Source: Symbiodinium natans (lineage: Eukaryota > Sar > Dinophyceae > Suessiales > Symbiodiniaceae). From it: a DNA stretch of 64,000 nt. This document shows positions 62,626 to 64,000 of this stretch, piece after piece; position 1 is the first letter of the stretch, and every line of letters starts with the position of its first letter. The stretch lies in assembly GCA_905221605.1 (NCBI GenBank), contig CAJNDS010002599.1, forward strand, positions 118,501 to 182,500. Reading direction: 5' to 3'. The position numbers and the translations under genes were made by a program. The notes beneath the pieces are model-generated. The model saw nothing but the letters and a program-made list of their open reading frames with translations. It ran no database searches and was not told the origin of the DNA.

Positions 62626-62755
62626 TCTTTGTATTATTATTATAATGTTCGCACTGGTCAGTCCACTTTCGAGCGGCCTCCTGGTTCTCTTGCTTGTCGC
62701 CAGACTGAATTTGGGCAACACCCGTACCCGGCAGCTCCTACATCCAATACCCTAC
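62626..62755 (+). CDS. Possible exon with the C-terminal half of a WW domain
   Basis: The frame encodes LYYYYNVRTGQSTFERPPGS from 62626. The consecutive tyrosines, Asn, Thr-Gly, Ser-Thr-Phe and Pro-Pro match strands two and three of a WW domain, which binds proline-rich partners. The first Trp strand should lie in an upstream exon that I did not locate. A Pro/Gln/Tyr-rich tail follows, to a stop at 62755-62757. It may belong with the duplicated exons upstream or be a gene fragment. Confidence 0.45.
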
Positions 62756-62939
62756 TAAACTTTGAGGTTCATGGGTTGAATGTGGTAACTTTTCTTGAAA
62801 CCTTCGGGTACTTATAACCCTACTTAGAACTACCCATGAGCCTTCAGGTAGACCCTAAACCTTTTGGGAACCCAGACTCATTCAGACAGTTAGGGTGCCA
62901 GTATGGGTTTTGTGGGTTTAGGGTTGACGTCTGGCAAGG

Positions 62940-64000
62940 ATGTGTCGAACGAGATCTGATGCGAATCTGAGCGCCAGAGTCAGCTGTTTTCCAAAGTCTT
63001 GCTTCTTGGTGGAAGCGCCGCGAAACCCTGAACCCTTGAGCCTAAACCACCTAGATTCAACCCAAGTGTCCAGTGGGTCTTTTTTGCAGTCAGACTGCTC
63101 GGCACGGCTCGGCAGCCGACGAGCCTCTTGTTCAAAGCTCTTTCTCTTGGTGGAAGCGCCGCGAAACCCTGACCCTAGAGCCTAAACCCACCTAGATCTC
63201 AACCCAAGTGTCCAGTCGCGCTTTTTTGCAGTCAGCAAAGCTGCTCGGCAGCCGGCTCGGAGCCGACGCAGAGAGTCTTGTTTTCCAAAGCTTTGTTCTC
63301 TTGGTAGGATCCAGTCGCGGTCGTTTCTTGCAGTCAGCAAAGCTGCCCGGCAGTCGACGCAGAGAGTCTTGTTTTCCAAAGCTCTTGCTTCTCTTGGTAG
63401 GAAGCGCCGCGAAACCCGAACCCTTGAGGCCTAAACCCTTAGACACGTGCCTAAACCCTAAACCCTAAACCCTAAACCCTAAACCCTAAATCCTAAACCC
63501 TAAACCCTAAACCCTAAACCCTAAACCCTAAACCCTAAACCCTAAACCCTAAAGCTGCTCGGCAGCCGGCTCGGAGCCGACGCAGAGAGTCTTGTTTTCC
63601 AAAGCTTTGTTCTCTTGGGATCCAGTCGCGGTCGTTTCTTGCAGTCAGCAAAGCTGCTCGGCAGCCGGCTCGGCAGCCGACGCAGAGACAGCTCTTGTTT
63701 TCCAAAGCTCTTGCTTCTCTTGGCCGCGAAACCCTGTACCCTAGAGGCCCTAAACCCTACCTAGATCCTCAACCCAAGTGTCCAGTCGTGGTCGTTTCTT
63801 GCAGTCAGCAAAGCTGCTCGGCAGCCGACGCAGAGACAGCTCTTGTTTTCCAAAGCTCGTGCTTCTCTTGGTAGCCGCGAAACCCTGTACCCTAGAGGCC
63901 CTAAACCCTACCTAGATCCTCAACCCAAGTGTCCAGTCGCGGTCGTTTCTTGCAGTCAGCATGGCTGCTCGGCAGCCGGCTCGGCAGCCGACGCAGAGAC
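62940..64000 (+). repeat. Tandem repeat of about 145-180 bp, running off the window
   Basis: Units share CGCGAAACCCTGAACCCT, CCTAGATCCTCAACCCAAGT, GTCCAGTCGCGGTCGTTTCT, GCAGTCAGCAAAGCTGCTCG and GTTTTCCAAAGCTCTTGC. About six or seven units are seen, with internal deletions, and the array continues past the end. A telomere-type tract is embedded at 63449-63553. Confidence 0.9.
63449..63553 (-). repeat. CCCTAAA tract inside the terminal tandem repeat
   Basis: About fifteen copies with one CCTAAAT variant. It replaces the expected middle of one repeat unit, whose own AACCCT and CTAAACCC words border it. Confidence 0.93.

Overview
This window looks like nuclear DNA of an alveolate, most probably a dinoflagellate. 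The reasons are: many interstitial TTTAGGG/CCCTAAA tracts; very repeat-rich DNA with long gene-free stretches; genes broken by short introns whose boundaries are often not GT-AG; and very large retroelement and transposon proteins. The taxon is an inference, because no rRNA or other marker gene is present.

Layout. (1) 1-34.3 kb is a gene-poor mosaic. TTTAGGG-type tracts in both orientations alternate with short unique spacers. Many spacers are short inverted-repeat (MITE-like) elements that recur as families within the window. A GC-rich block with a long palindrome lies at 6.2-7.6 kb. Two stretches (12.6-16.1 and 16.3-17.8 kb) have fewer telomere tracts. (2) 34.4-37.8 kb holds three satellite-like arrays: 9-bp hairpin arrays, a 31-bp unit and a 34-bp unit. 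(3) 38.1-47.5 kb is an array of 319-bp units (the source of Met-Lys-Ala-like translations), interrupted by an 8.1-kb non-LTR retrotransposon with a 21-bp target-site duplication. Its single ORF carries a ubiquitin-specific-protease-like domain, an apurinic-type endonuclease, a reverse transcriptase and a C-terminal zinc knuckle. (4) 47.6-60.35 kb is a second large element or gene cluster. It is flanked on both sides by related 'GAGGTAAACCGTGG' repeats. It encodes, across several exons, an F-box-like segment, an SF3 (D5/P4-type) helicase, a polymerase-like region, a papain-fold-like Cys/His/Asp region, a C2H2 zinc finger and a D-D-E transposase. (5) 61-62.8 kb has a 537-bp tandem duplication that carries a duplicated exon, then a WW-domain half exon. 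(6) 62.9-64 kb is a tandem repeat with another telomere-type tract inside it.

How the parts fit together. The retrotransposon is self-contained: endonuclease nicks, RT copies, and the USP-like domain could act on host ubiquitin. The second element appears to join a replicative helicase/polymerase module to a DDE transposase, again with protease-like and F-box-like parts. Two unrelated mobile elements with ubiquitin-system-like domains in one window is the most striking feature. All domain assignments were made by eye from motifs; no database search was run.
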